Shown here: one piece after another, positions 1 to 9,647 of the stretch | Layout: each line of letters starts with the position of its first letter | Numbering within the stretch: the stretch's first letter is position 1 | Assembly (NCBI GenBank): GCA_963719135.1 | Contig: CAVRAZ010000006.1 | Coordinates: 1 to 64,000, forward strand | Direction: 5' to 3' | Source of the DNA: CAVRAZ01 sp963719135 | GTDB taxonomy: Bacteria; Pseudomonadota; Gammaproteobacteria; DSM-19610 | Length of the DNA stretch: 64,000 nt | Program-made: the position numbers and the translations under genes | Notes under the pieces: model-generated | Told to the model about the DNA's origin: nothing | The model's database searches: none | What the model saw: only the letters and a program-made list of their open reading frames with translations

Positions 1-468
1 TTCCTCTTCGGCTGTCATGGGGCCGGATGGTTGCCGGACATTCGGCTCAAAGGGTTCCACCGCGATGGCGTCCGGATACCGCTCCAGAATCTCGGCAGGG
101 CTCGCTTCGGGGCAGCAGGCCACTTCCACCGGATCGCGCTCGGTGTAGTGAATCAGCCACCAGCAGGAAGCGGTCGCCCCCTCGCCGGCGCCGACTCTTG
201 GCACTTCAGTCTCACCCTTAAGGGTTTTCGGGGTTGCAGGGGTTTCAAGGGTGCAAGCCAGCGAGGACAAGGCTTTCGCCTGTAACCCGGGGAAATTGTC
301 AGGGGTTGCAGAGGTTTCAGGTACTACTACCGGCACGAAGACCGCAACCCCGGAAACCCCGCCGAACCCGACAGGGGTTTCGCCGAAACCGGCATCATTG
401 CTGGCTTGCACCCTTGAAACCCCTGCAACCCCGTTTTTCAATGAAGCCAACAGCGAATCAAGCGCCAT
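1..468 (-). CDS. Mobile-element protein of unknown function, partial (3' end outside window)
   Basis: The reading frame starts at ATG 468 and stays open for 156 codons to the window edge. The start overlaps the restored end of the upstream primase-helicase gene by 11 bp (stop at 458-460), which argues for translational coupling. Residues about 1-90 are a low-complexity linker rich in Val, Thr and Pro (segments such as GVAGVSRVQAS, ETSATP, LETPATP) encoded by repeated DNA, including a 34-bp inverted repeat. From about residue 100 it becomes ordinary protein, with HYTERDPVEV followed by a Cys-Cys-Pro and an ILERYPDAIAVEP segment. I know similar proteins from their place after DUF927-type primases in proteobacterial integrated elements, but no function is established. 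It could regulate or assist replication; that is only inferred from position. Confidence 0.6.
   Translation of the reverse strand, partial: MALDSLLASLKNGVAGVSRVQASNDAGFGETPVGFGGVSGVAVFVPVVVPETSATPDNFPGLQAKALSSLACTLETPATPKTLKGETEVPRVGAGEGATASCWWLIHYTERDPVEVACCPEASPAEILERYPDAIAVEPFEPNVRQPSGPMTAEEE
229..433. repeat. 34-bp perfect inverted repeat with degenerate internal copies
   Basis: The arm at 229-262 is the exact reverse complement of the arm at 400-433, with a 137-bp spacer. A degenerate copy (GGGGTTGCAGAGGTTTCAG) lies near 302-320. All lie inside the linker-coding part of the partial gene at 1-468, so the repeat is translated in different frames into Thr/Pro-rich and Val/Gly-rich segments. 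Confidence 0.85.
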
Positions 469-3269
469 GCGCGCCCCCGGTCAGCGTTTCGGGGATGATC
501 GGATGGATCCTGACCGAGCGCCCGCCGATGCGTTGAGCCGCGCTCGCTTGCCGTCCGGCGGCGGTTTGGGCAGCGCACCAGCTCTTCCAGCACATCGAGC
601 GCCAGTTTGAAGTCGAAGCCCTTCACGGCTTCGCGCATGCCATCCGCCGTGAACAGGAATTCCCGGCCATCGGCGGTATCGCGCCACCAGCCGGCCCGGT
701 CACGGGTTTGGCGTCCTCGTTGGGTGTCCGCATCGGAAAAGCGCCCGTCGCCGTGCCGCTCGAGGAAGCCGGAGACACGCTCAAGGATTTGCCGCCGCTC
801 GTCATTGCCGCGCCCCCGCAAGGCCTGCCACGCTTGAAGCCGTCCGCCGCCGCATCGATCGCCGCCCCTTCCGGCCAGCCGGTCAGCCCGTATTCGGTCG
901 CCAGCTCACCGGCCAGCGCCAGTAGCGCAAAACGGCCTGCCGCGCGCTTGTCCTGCCCCTCGGCGCCCTCGGCGGCAAACTCGGGCAACGCCTTGATGCG
1001 TTCCAGCAGCGCGCAGAAGTCGCGCTCGTCACGGGTCAGCTTTTCGAGAAAGGCCCGCCCGGCGTGGCCGTGATGCGTCGCCGCGGCCCGCTTGATGGCA
1101 TCAGAAAACGCCGCGCCGCTCGGCGCGCCGTGCAAGATCGTCCCATGCGCCGAACGTCCGTGCCGCGGGAATGTCCAGCAGCCGAACCGCCTGCCCGGCT
1201 TTGGCCCGGTAGCCGCCTTCGTGCATCGTCGGTCGCGATGGTGCGTTCGCCACTGGACAGCATGAAACAGCGCCAGCGGGTCACGCCTCGCGCATTCCCG
1301 GTGCGGCCTGCCCGTTGCTTGCCGCGCCCGTTGCCGAGCGCATAGACGATCGCGCCGACTTCCTTGGGATCGCATTCGCTGATCTCGTCCAGTGCCAGCA
1401 GGCAATCATTGAACAGCGCCGCCGCGCCTTCCATGCCGTTCGCGGTCGCTCGCCAGCTTCGGCGGAAGTTCGGCCCGCCCCAAGTGGAACAAGCCGCCTC
1501 GATAAGCCGTGGTCTTGCCGGTCGAAGAATCACCGACGAAGTGAATGCCGCCGCCTTCGGCATTGCACCGCGCCAGCATCGGCCCTGCGAAGGATGCCGA
1601 CAGCGCCAGCAACAGCAGGGATTGCCGACGGCCCGCGCCGCGATTTCCGCTTGCCAGCCGGCCAGTGTTCCGGCCTTCGTGTGTTCATCGTGGCCGCGCT
1701 CGCCGCTCTGAAAGATCACGCCCGACGCCTTCGGCCCGATCACGGTATCCGGCAGCACAAAGGAATCGTCGCACCAGCCTACTTGCAGGGCGCAGCGCAT
1801 CCGCCGCTTCGGTGGCTTCGCTTGCAGGTAGTTCGCCAGCAGCGTCTTGGCCGACGGGTCGATTTCCACGCCCATCGCCAGCAGTTCGCCGCGCAGTTCA
1901 TCGCCCGCGCCGCGCAGCAGTTCCATCGGCATCGCCCATTCCCGCCAGCGTCCGAGCGTGTTCTTGAACCGCAGCAGCCGCCCGAAGTTGTTGTCTTGCC
2001 CGTCGAAGGTCACGGCGTCGACATGCAGCGGCGAGCAGAACCACAGCTCAAACGGCATCGCTGGGGTGTCCCGCTTGGCCTCGGTCATGCCGCACAGATA
2101 GACGCCGGGGCGGTATTTGCGGCCAGCGTATTCCGTCCAGTCGTCCAACACGACGTAGCAGGGGCGCTCGTCCTCGCCGGGGAACGGCGGTGGTTCCGGA
2201 GCCGTCTCGTCGCTGCCGTCCTCCTCGGCGTCACCGATTTCGCTGGTGGCCGTTTCGGGTGTCGCCGCGCCGTCCGCATCGACCGCTGGCGGGGTTTCGG
2301 TATCCGGTTGTGGCTCTGCTGCCCGCGTCGCTAAGACCTCAACCACGCCCGCGATAATGCGTCGTACAGCGTCTATGCCCTCGGCCTGGTGCAGGTCGTT
2401 AAAGTCGGTGGCTCCGTCGGGTCGGTCCCCATGAAACACCGGCGAAACCATGACACCGCCGACGGCCAGCGCGGCCGCTGCCGCCTTGGTGCGTCCGGGA
2501 TTGCCCTCGATGCGGTAATCGTCATCGGCGCAGATCACCATCGGAAGATCGGGAAACGTCTGCCGCATGGCCTTGGTCACCGGCTCCAGATTTCCGGCGC
2601 CGAAGGCGACGGCCACAGGCAGACCCGTTGCTTCGTGAATGCTCGCGCCGGTCGCAAAACCTTCGGCAATGCACAAAGCCGCCGCACCCTTCGGACTGCC
2701 GATGCTGAAAAAGCAGCCGGTGCGCCGCCCGCGAAAAAGCCCTTTCTTGTCCGGGCTGCCGCCGGCGGGTTTTCTGCGGCGATGCGCTCGATGTTCCACA
2801 GTTTGCCCGCCGCATCGTGCATCGGCACCAGCAGACGCCCATCCGAACCGACTTTCGTGCCGTGCGGTTTGACACCCTTCCTCACCAAGTACCCATGATT
2901 GGTGGGGGCAGGTTGTGCTGCCTGCCAGATCGCCGCGGCCTTGTCGGCAGCCTCTTCGTGGCCGCGGGTTTCGGCGGCTTCCCGCTCGTGTCGCAGGGCG
3001 TCGAACCCGGCACGTTGCTCTGCTTTCTCCTGCTTCGTCAGCTTGCGCCCGGTGTCGGCTTTCCATATTTCGGACAAGCCGATACGCCAGTCACCGAAGA
3101 GGCCCACTGGAAAGCCGTCGAGGTGAAACACATACCAGCCGGCGTCATCTCCAGCCCTGCCGTTGCTGGGGAACCGATGCAGCTTGCCGTCGGCGTCGAT
3201 CATGTCCGGCGGGATCAATCCGGAAGACTGGATCGCGTCGCGGAATTGCTCGATAGGATTGGCGTTCAT
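458..3269 (-). pseudogene. Phage/plasmid primase-helicase (Toprim + DUF927), eight frameshifts
   Basis: Read across frames this is a roughly 930-aa replication protein. It starts at ATG 3269, overlapping the upstream stop as ATGA. The N-terminal part resembles P4-type primases (LLVPMHDAAGKLWNIERI, then a Toprim-like IAEGFATGASIHEATG and VICADDDYR). The C-terminal part is a DUF927 helicase with Walker A GDSSTGKTT and Walker B-like LALDEISECDP. The protein can only be followed by changing frame near 2765, 1612, 1510, 1230, 1118, 835, 590 and 543. Each change fits a single-base indel (five deletions, three insertions), for example a lost C in the CCC run at 1612. Joined this way, it ends at 458 with PIIPETLTGGAHGA. 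About 1.15 kb (2760-1615) is undamaged. As read the gene is broken; a local consensus error is the alternative. Confidence 0.8.
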
Positions 3270-4225
3270 ACAGCACCGCCACGGCAATTTATGGCAGGCC
3301 ATGAATTGAGAAAGTCGCGCATGCTGTCAATTTCAGCTTGCTCGATACGGGCAGAATGCTGCCACCGGTCACGATCGATGTGCCTGATGATTTCATCCTC
3401 AACGACAGCCCTCAGATCGTTGGGAGCCATCGCGTCCAATTCGACACAGCGACGCCCGAAGTTGGCGCGAAACCAGTGCGCGCGCGTGTCGCCGGCCTTG
3501 GTCGCTACGTCGAAGCTTGGCAGATCGGTTATATCGTGCGCGGCAAGTGCGATGCGCTGGAAGTGTACTGAACCACCATAACGCGCCAGCCGCGCAGGTA
3601 GGTCGATCTCGGACATGTGAAGTCCAGACGGGTCCCAGTCGCCCACGTACAGCACCGCCATGGGTCGCGGGTCGGCGCGTGTTTCTTTTGCGATGTCGTA
3701 GAGGGCGGTCGCGGAACTGTACCCGTGCATGACGCGAAACGTCACCCCGTAGCGTGCCAGCACCGGCGAAAGCGTGCCGCGCACGGTGCCTTTCTCTGAC
3801 CAAACCTCCAGCCGCTCGTTTTGCGATTGCCAGTGGTCTTTCCGATAAGACGCCTGAGCGGCATTTAGAATCTGGCTGGGACCATCCCACGTCCCCGCCC
3901 GCTCTGCCTCGCGTGTTTCATCAACGATGTGATTCCAGGGGATAATGCCCTGTTCCCTCGCATTGCGTAGGTGGACGCCAACAGCATTGGTATTGGATTT
4001 CGCCATTGAAGCTATGTGGCCATCGACGAACAGGCGATAGCACACCGCACGAACCGTTGCCGGGTGGTTTTCCTCCAAGAATTGCGCCGCCGCCGCGATG
4101 ATGGCGTGGGTTTTGGGAGACTTACCACGTTTGCGGGGTCGCGCGGAAGTGTTATAATCGTTTGCGGTATATGTCTTGAGGGTCGCACGGTCGCCACCGT
4201 TGCGGCCTTTTTCATATCTGGTCAT
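3266..4225 (-). CDS. Spo11/Topo VI-A-like Toprim protein (candidate Mini-A topoisomerase)
   Basis: 319 aa. An R-x-x-x-Y pattern at R59-Y63 (VRAVCYRLF) resembles the catalytic-tyrosine region of Spo11/Topo VI-A. It is followed by Toprim-like acidic motifs: E144 in WSEKGT and D196-x-D198 in GDWDPSG. The N-terminus (about 1-40) is basic. Established knowledge: Mini-A proteins are single-polypeptide relatives of the Topo VI A subunit found on mobile elements; their activity is poorly characterised. Assignment here rests on these motifs and is an inference. The gene starts 9 bp after the AlpA-like stop with GAGGGG as ribosome binding site, and its TGA overlaps the ATG of the primase-helicase, so it belongs to the element's replication module. 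A B subunit is not visible in the window. Confidence 0.55.
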   Translation of the reverse strand: MTRYEKGRNGGDRATLKTYTANDYNTSARPRKRGKSPKTHAIIAAAAQFLEENHPATVRAVCYRLFVDGHIASMAKSNTNAVGVHLRNAREQGIIPWNHIVDETREAERAGTWDGPSQILNAAQASYRKDHWQSQNERLEVWSEKGTVRGTLSPVLARYGVTFRVMHGYSSATALYDIAKETRADPRPMAVLYVGDWDPSGLHMSEIDLPARLARYGGSVHFQRIALAAHDITDLPSFDVATKAGDTRAHWFRANFGRRCVELDAMAPNDLRAVVEDEIIRHIDRDRWQHSARIEQAEIDSMRDFLNSWPAINCRGGAV

Positions 4226-4234
4226 GGCCGCCCC

Positions 4235-4450
4235 TCAAACCGATTCGATGAGGGCGCGTATATCGTCGACGCGCCAGAATGTTCCGCGCCCGTTGCCGAT
4301 CTTTACCGGCTTGGGAAAGCGCCCGGACTTGACGCCGGCCCACCAGCAAGACTTCTTTACGGGGACGAGCGGGGGAATCGGCGGGTCCGCCTTAGGGTCG
4401 CCGATGATTTGCGGCAGTCTTAGGAAGCCGATTTCGGGGAGTTGATTCAT
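4235..4450 (-). CDS. AlpA-like regulator / excisionase-type DNA-binding protein
   Basis: 71 aa. The core, from FLRLPQIIG through KKSCWWAGVKSGRFPKPVKI to FWRVDDIRALI, follows the MerR-like winged helix layout of the P4-phage AlpA family. In these, a Ser/Thr-rich first helix contacts DNA and the FPKPV...WR...DI tail closes the wing. AlpA family members activate integrase or excision genes of P4-like elements. An AGGAG ribosome binding site precedes ATG 4450. It heads a minus-strand run with the Topo-like and primase genes. Small size, the family signature and context make this a good call; which promoter it controls is not visible. Confidence 0.8.
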   Translation of the reverse strand: MNQLPEIGFLRLPQIIGDPKADPPIPPLVPVKKSCWWAGVKSGRFPKPVKIGNGRGTFWRVDDIRALIESV

Positions 4451-4538
4451 TCGGGATAGCTCCTGTCCAAATTAAGACAGTGCCATCCTCGGTCTTCCGT
4501 TATCGAGCGTCGAAGATATTCAAAATAAATTTCACACT

Positions 4539-4580
4539 CGAATCTTCCGGGTGCCTGGAAGATTCGCGGTCTTTTTTTTC
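4539..4580 (+). terminator. Rho-independent terminator, strongest on + strand
   Basis: A perfect 10-bp stem (CGAATCTTCC at 4539-4548, GGAAGATTCG at 4557-4566) with an 8-nt loop is followed on the + strand by CGGTC and eight T residues. The minus strand shows only a weak U-rich tail, so ending the 346-aa minus gene at 4598 would need bidirectional use. A third GAATCTTCC copy lies at 4584-4592. It sits in the 147-bp gap upstream of the AlpA-like gene, where it would also block read-through into that gap. Confidence 0.6.
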
Positions 4581-4597
4581 CTTGAATCTTCCACCGA

Positions 4598-5638
4598 CTA
4601 ACTGCCTAGCTTGGCAAGAGCTTTTCGAACGTCATCATAGGACACGTCAATTTCAGGCTGATTAATCGCTACGTTTGCCACTGTGGCCATTGCCTGCATG
4701 ATTCCGGTCGTCAACGTGAAATGGTGAACATCGGTCAGCAGGTTGCCGAAGGCCCGCAGGTATTCCGCTTTGAGATTCGATTTGCGTGAGTCGATAGCCG
4801 CGCCGATCATCCCATCTTCGCTCGGCTTGAAGTCCCGCGCCGCTTTCGCCACGGTATCGAGTAATTCGGAAACATCCGGTGCCGTCCCCCACGCATAGCG
4901 CAGGGAGTTTCGTACCTCTTCCTCCGGATCAATCTCCGGTTTTTCGCCAGCTTTCAGAACGCGCCAGACAACCACGTGGGTGATCGCCGATTCGCCCTCT
5001 TCTTGCAGTGGCTCGCTTTCTGGAACCTTACGCTCGGGTATATCGCCAAGCACATACCTGCGCAATCCCTGCCACATGCGCAAGTCATGATTTTGCATTT
5101 TGTGGTTATCGGTTTTCCGCAGTAGTGCGGGGATGCTGAAGAATTCTGAGGGCCAGTAAGAAAAGCCAGTGTTGGCAGCGTTCCGCAACAGGCCCGCGAG
5201 CTTTGCGGACGTGTCGGCGATTTTGTCCCGCAGCTCCGTAACCTGCTTCAATCGCAGGCGAAATTGACGGTAGTCCATCCGAGCGGCCCGTGCTGCAGAA
5301 ATGAAGCATCGCCACTGTTCATCGTCGCTAAATTCACGGGTCAGCAAGGCAAAGGCTTCCTGCATGCGTGGTTCGAGCGCCAGCCGGCGCAGACATTCGA
5401 CTTCGCCAGCCACCCTGTCTCGAAACTCAGCCGCTTCGGCTCTTTGTCGACGCAAGCTTTCCAGACACTCAGATTCGCCGCGCTGCGCTTGCGCCGCCAT
5501 TTCGTCCTCGATCTTCGCCAAGTCCTCTTCTGCGCTGGCGAGCGACGCCGCCCATCCCTGCGGTTCCCAGGTGTCGCCTTCGATCATGGCCGAAATGTAG
5601 GCCCGGACTGCCGCCGGGACATAGGCCGGAAAATCCAT
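4598..5638 (-). CDS. Unrecognised 346-aa mobile-element protein with coiled coil
   Basis: I cannot assign a function. The start at ATG 5638 has AAGGGG about 8 nt upstream. Residues about 30-110 are rich in Glu, Ala and Arg with heptad-like spacing and probably form a coiled coil (SAEEDLAKIEDEMAAQAQRG onward). A middle section has WPSEFFSIPALLRK and MWQGLRRYVLGD. The C-terminal half is mainly acidic and ends DVRKALAKLGS. No signal peptide or membrane segment is apparent, so it is probably cytoplasmic. It lies between the integrase and the AlpA-like regulator, a position where such elements carry either conserved element genes or cargo. Intact, with normal codon use for the region. Confidence 0.65.
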   Translation of the reverse strand: MDFPAYVPAAVRAYISAMIEGDTWEPQGWAASLASAEEDLAKIEDEMAAQAQRGESECLESLRRQRAEAAEFRDRVAGEVECLRRLALEPRMQEAFALLTREFSDDEQWRCFISAARAARMDYRQFRLRLKQVTELRDKIADTSAKLAGLLRNAANTGFSYWPSEFFSIPALLRKTDNHKMQNHDLRMWQGLRRYVLGDIPERKVPESEPLQEEGESAITHVVVWRVLKAGEKPEIDPEEEVRNSLRYAWGTAPDVSELLDTVAKAARDFKPSEDGMIGAAIDSRKSNLKAEYLRAFGNLLTDVHHFTLTTGIMQAMATVANVAINQPEIDVSYDDVRKALAKLGS

Positions 5639-5734
5639 AATCGCGCCCCTTCACGCTTCCCTTGAATTAGGTGCCGCGCCGGGCGGGCAAGGGTTCCCGG
5701 TTTTCGCCCCGTCGGGCTAGGTGCGGCTTACTCG

Positions 5735-7006
5735 TTATGCCACCGTTTTCCTGATCGGCGTCACGTTATTGTCGCCCTTCTTCCATGTCTCCAGCATGTC
5801 CACCCAGTGCTGCATCATCCTTGCACGGTCGGCAAGGTATTCGGCGTGGTTGTAGGTGCGACGTACCGCGTTAGGTTCGGCGTGAGCCAACTGGCGCTCG
5901 ATCCAGTCCGCCGCGAAACCCAACTCGTTCAACCGTGTGCTGCCCGTAGTCCGGGTGGCGTGAGGGCTGTACTTGCCACCCCAACCCAGCACGTTCAGCA
6001 TTTGCCGGAACGATGCCGCCACCATCGGCTTCGTGCGGTCATCGCGATGTGGGAAAAGATGCACATGCCGGCCAGTGATGCCGTGCAGCGCCCGCAGCAA
6101 TTCGACGGCTTGCGTAGGCAGCGGGATCGCGTGTTCCTTGCGCTTCTTCATTCGCTCGGCCGGGATGCGCCAGGTCGCCGCATCGAGGTCGAATTCCGAC
6201 CACCGAGCCTCGACCGCTTCGCTGGGTCGGCAGAGGGTCATCCACATCAGGCGAAAAGCCGTGATGGTTTCGTGGCGTCCGCCGTGTCCTTCCACGTCGC
6301 GCAGTAGCTGGCCAATTTCGGCAGTATCGAGCGGACGCTTGTGCTGGGTCTTGTTGGCCGGCAACGCCTTGCGCACCGGATAGGCCGGATCAGCTTCCGC
6401 CCGCAGGGTGGATACGGCAAGCTCGAAGATGCCGGACATGGTGCGCTTGGCCTCCGCCGCGACGGTCAGGCCGTTCTTCTTCGCCGAGGTATTCAGAACG
6501 TCGAGGATGTGCGCCGGGGTAATGCTCTTGACCGGCAACGAACCGATCTTCGGGAACACCACGCGGGCGAGCATGTCCAGCCGCCGGGCCTTGGTGACTT
6601 CCTCCCAGTCCTTCAAGGCCAGCCATTCCTTGGCGACGGCCTCGAAGGTGGTGGCGTTTTCCTGCTCGCGTTTGATGCGCTCAAGCTGCCGGTTGTGGAC
6701 CGGGTTGATGCCCTGCTTGACCAGCGCCCGCGCCTTGGTGCGCTCGTCCCGCGCCTCGGCCAGGGTAAAGCGCCGACCACCCCGCCTGGCCTGCGCCTCT
6801 TCCGGCGTTTCGCCGCTGGGGGCGATGGCGTAGTCGCCAATTGCGAAGACGCTTTCCTTGGTGGCCTCGCCTTCGCGCAACTCGAAACGGTAGCGCCACG
6901 CCTTCACCCCGTTGGGTTTGATTTCCAGATACAGCCCCTTACCGTCCGACAGTTTGTAGGGCTTATCCCTGGGCTTGGCGGTGCGGCATTGGGTATCGGT
7001 CAGCAT
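5735..7006 (-). CDS. Tyrosine recombinase, P4-type integrase
   Basis: 423 aa, full length for P4-type integrases. Residues about 1-90 form the N-terminal DUF4102-like arm-binding domain (LTDTQCRTAKPRDKPYKLSDG). A SAM-like core-binding domain follows at about 120-220, and the catalytic domain from about 225. All catalytic residues are in place: R260 (LCRPSEA), H349 and R352 (HATR), H375 (LAHAEP) and nucleophile Y385 (RRTYNHAEY). GGAGG precedes ATG 7006. It catalyses site-specific insertion and, with an excisionase, excision of the element to its left. No tRNA gene lies between it and ychF, so the attachment site is not the usual tRNA 3' end or is not recognisable. The four TACCCGG repeats just upstream may be its binding sites. 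Confidence 0.93.
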   Translation of the reverse strand: MLTDTQCRTAKPRDKPYKLSDGKGLYLEIKPNGVKAWRYRFELREGEATKESVFAIGDYAIAPSGETPEEAQARRGGRRFTLAEARDERTKARALVKQGINPVHNRQLERIKREQENATTFEAVAKEWLALKDWEEVTKARRLDMLARVVFPKIGSLPVKSITPAHILDVLNTSAKKNGLTVAAEAKRTMSGIFELAVSTLRAEADPAYPVRKALPANKTQHKRPLDTAEIGQLLRDVEGHGGRHETITAFRLMWMTLCRPSEAVEARWSEFDLDAATWRIPAERMKKRKEHAIPLPTQAVELLRALHGITGRHVHLFPHRDDRTKPMVAASFRQMLNVLGWGGKYSPHATRTTGSTRLNELGFAADWIERQLAHAEPNAVRRTYNHAEYLADRARMMQHWVDMLETWKKGDNNVTPIRKTVA

Positions 7007-7030
7007 GGCCTGTCCTCCGGATTTGAGTCA

Positions 7031-7093
7031 TACCCGGTTTATCAATAGCCGGCTTTGACTCCATACCCGGTATCGTACCCGGTTTATACCCGG
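7031..7093. repeat. Four TACCCGG repeats upstream of the integrase (possible Int/Xis sites)
   Basis: TACCCGG occurs at 7031-7037, 7064-7070, 7076-7082 and 7087-7093. Two copies extend to TACCCGGTTTAT followed by CCGGCTTT. Clustered short direct repeats beside an integrase gene are typical of arm-type recombinase sites or of operators for the int promoter. The element end probably lies between here and the ychF stop at 7201; no duplicated core can be tested because the other end is outside the window. Confidence 0.5.
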
Positions 7094-7200
7094 CTTTCAA
7101 CGGATCAACCTGGACGCATAGGGATTAAATAATTCCTCATCCTATAGGCCACACTGCGTTTTTTCTGTCCGCCGAAGTTCTGCAGAATCCGAAGTCCGGT

Positions 7201-8292
<1,092 letters not shown>

Positions 8293-8328
8293 GCTTCACT
8301 CCATCTTGAATTGTCTGCGTCCCGGGCC

Positions 8329-8904
8329 CTATGCGCTGTGCAGAATGTGCATCGCCCGTTCCATTTCACCGGCCAACACCTGCGGCATGACGGCGGCGGC
8401 CGACTGCACCGCCGCATCGATCGCTTGCCGGTCGGCCTTGGACGCGCCGCTCAACACGTAGTCCGAGACCTGATCCCGGTGCCCCGGATGCCCGATCCCC
8501 AGGCGCAGCCGGAAAAACTCTTGGGTGCCGAGATGACTGATCAGATCGCGCAGACCGTTGTGGCCGCCGTGACCGCCGCCGCGCTTGAGCCGCGCCACGC
8601 CGGGCGGCAGGTCCAGATCGTCGTGCGCGACCAGGATGGATTCGAGCGGTATGTCGAAGAACCGCATGATCGCCGCGACCGGCTGACCGCTGCGGTTCAT
8701 GTACGCCATCGGCTTGAACAGGCGGTAATCGAACCCGCCGCCCTGGCAGCGCGCCGCCTCGCCCTGGAACCGCTTCTCCTGCGCAAACGTCACCGCGCAG
8801 TGTCGGGCCAGTGCCTCCACAAACCAGAACCCGGCGTTATGCCGGGTCTGTTCGTACGCTTTGCCGGGATTGCCCAACCCGACGATCAACCGGATGGCGG
8901 GCAC
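8329..8904 (-). CDS. pth: Peptidyl-tRNA hydrolase
   Basis: 191 aa. It starts with GTG 8904, 11 bp after the rplY stop, so it is probably translated from the same mRNA. The N-terminal GLGNPGKAYEQTRHNAGFW contains the family signature and the catalytic His (RHNAGF). The MNRSGQPV segment and the HDDLDLPPG motif with its Asp are also present, as is GGHGGHNGLR. It hydrolyses the ester bond of peptidyl-tRNAs released prematurely from ribosomes, recycling tRNA. The rplY-pth-ychF order is conserved. Length and motifs are complete. Confidence 0.97.
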   Translation of the reverse strand: MPAIRLIVGLGNPGKAYEQTRHNAGFWFVEALARHCAVTFAQEKRFQGEAARCQGGGFDYRLFKPMAYMNRSGQPVAAIMRFFDIPLESILVAHDDLDLPPGVARLKRGGGHGGHNGLRDLISHLGTQEFFRLRLGIGHPGHRDQVSDYVLSGASKADRQAIDAAVQSAAAVMPQVLAGEMERAMHILHSA

Positions 8905-8915
8905 GCGTCAGCGGA

Positions 8916-9554
8916 TCAGGGTGTGCTGCCCGCCTCGGGCGCGCCCTCGGCCGGCGCGCCGCCCTCTTCCTCGCCGGCGCGCCGCGGCGCGTGAATCGAC
9001 GCGACCATGAGGTCGTGCGACTCGCCGCGCATCATTTCGACCAGCGCGCAGCTTTCGGGCAGCTTGAGATCGGACAGATGGACCGTGCCGCCGATCTCCA
9101 GACCGGAGATATCGACTTCGATAAATTCCGGCAGGTGCTTCGGCAGCACCTCGACCTCGACTTCGATCAGTTCATGCGACACGACGCCGCCGGCCTTGAA
9201 GCCCGGCGCCAGATCCTGACCGACGAAATGCAGCGGCACGTGCACGCGGATCGGTTGATTCTCGTCCACCCGCATGAAGTCCATGTGCATGACCATGGGC
9301 CTGGCCGGATGGCGCTGCACGTCGCGCAGCACCGCCTTGGTCGGCTTGCCGCCAACGTTGACGGTGAGAATGTGCGAATAGAACGCCTCGTGCTTCAGAT
9401 GTTTCACCACTTCGTTGTGCCGCAGCGTGATCAGTTGCGGTGCCTCGTTGCCGCCGTAGATAATGGCGGGCACCCTGCCGTCACGACGCAGGCGGCGGCT
9501 CGCACCCTTGCCCTCGCCCGTACGGACTTCGGCTTCGACTTCAAAACCAGACAT
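8916..9554 (-). CDS. rplY: Ribosomal protein bL25, long CTC-type
   Basis: 212 aa, so the long CTC form rather than the roughly 95-aa E. coli form. The N-terminal domain (EVRTGEGKGASRRLRRDGRVPAIIYGG) binds the 5S rRNA in the central protuberance of the 50S subunit. The beta-rich C-terminal domain (VPLHFVGQDLAPGFKAGGVV) follows. The tail after about residue 190 is Glu/Ala/Gly-rich and probably disordered. It starts at ATG 9554 downstream of prs, from which a terminator-like hairpin at 9583-9606 separates it. Confidence 0.95.
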   Translation of the reverse strand: MSGFEVEAEVRTGEGKGASRRLRRDGRVPAIIYGGNEAPQLITLRHNEVVKHLKHEAFYSHILTVNVGGKPTKAVLRDVQRHPARPMVMHMDFMRVDENQPIRVHVPLHFVGQDLAPGFKAGGVVSHELIEVEVEVLPKHLPEFIEVDISGLEIGGTVHLSDLKLPESCALVEMMRGESHDLMVASIHAPRRAGEEEGGAPAEGAPEAGSTP

Positions 9555-9582
9555 GACGTTTACTCCCGTCTAGCGTTTCAAC

Positions 9583-9606
9583 AAAACTCCCCCGCGACCA
9601 GGGGAG
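9583..9606 (-). terminator. Terminator or attenuator between prs and rplY
   Basis: On the minus strand CTCCCC (9606-9601), an 8-nt loop and GGGGAG (9592-9587) form a GC-only stem followed by TTTTGTTG, matching a rho-independent terminator after prs. A second palindrome (GCCGGC-CAT-GCCGGC, about 9625-9639) precedes it. The pair could end prs transcription or attenuate rplY. Confidence 0.6.
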
Positions 9607-9647
9607 GCTCCAGACCGCACGCAGGCCGGCCATGCCGGCCGCATGCA

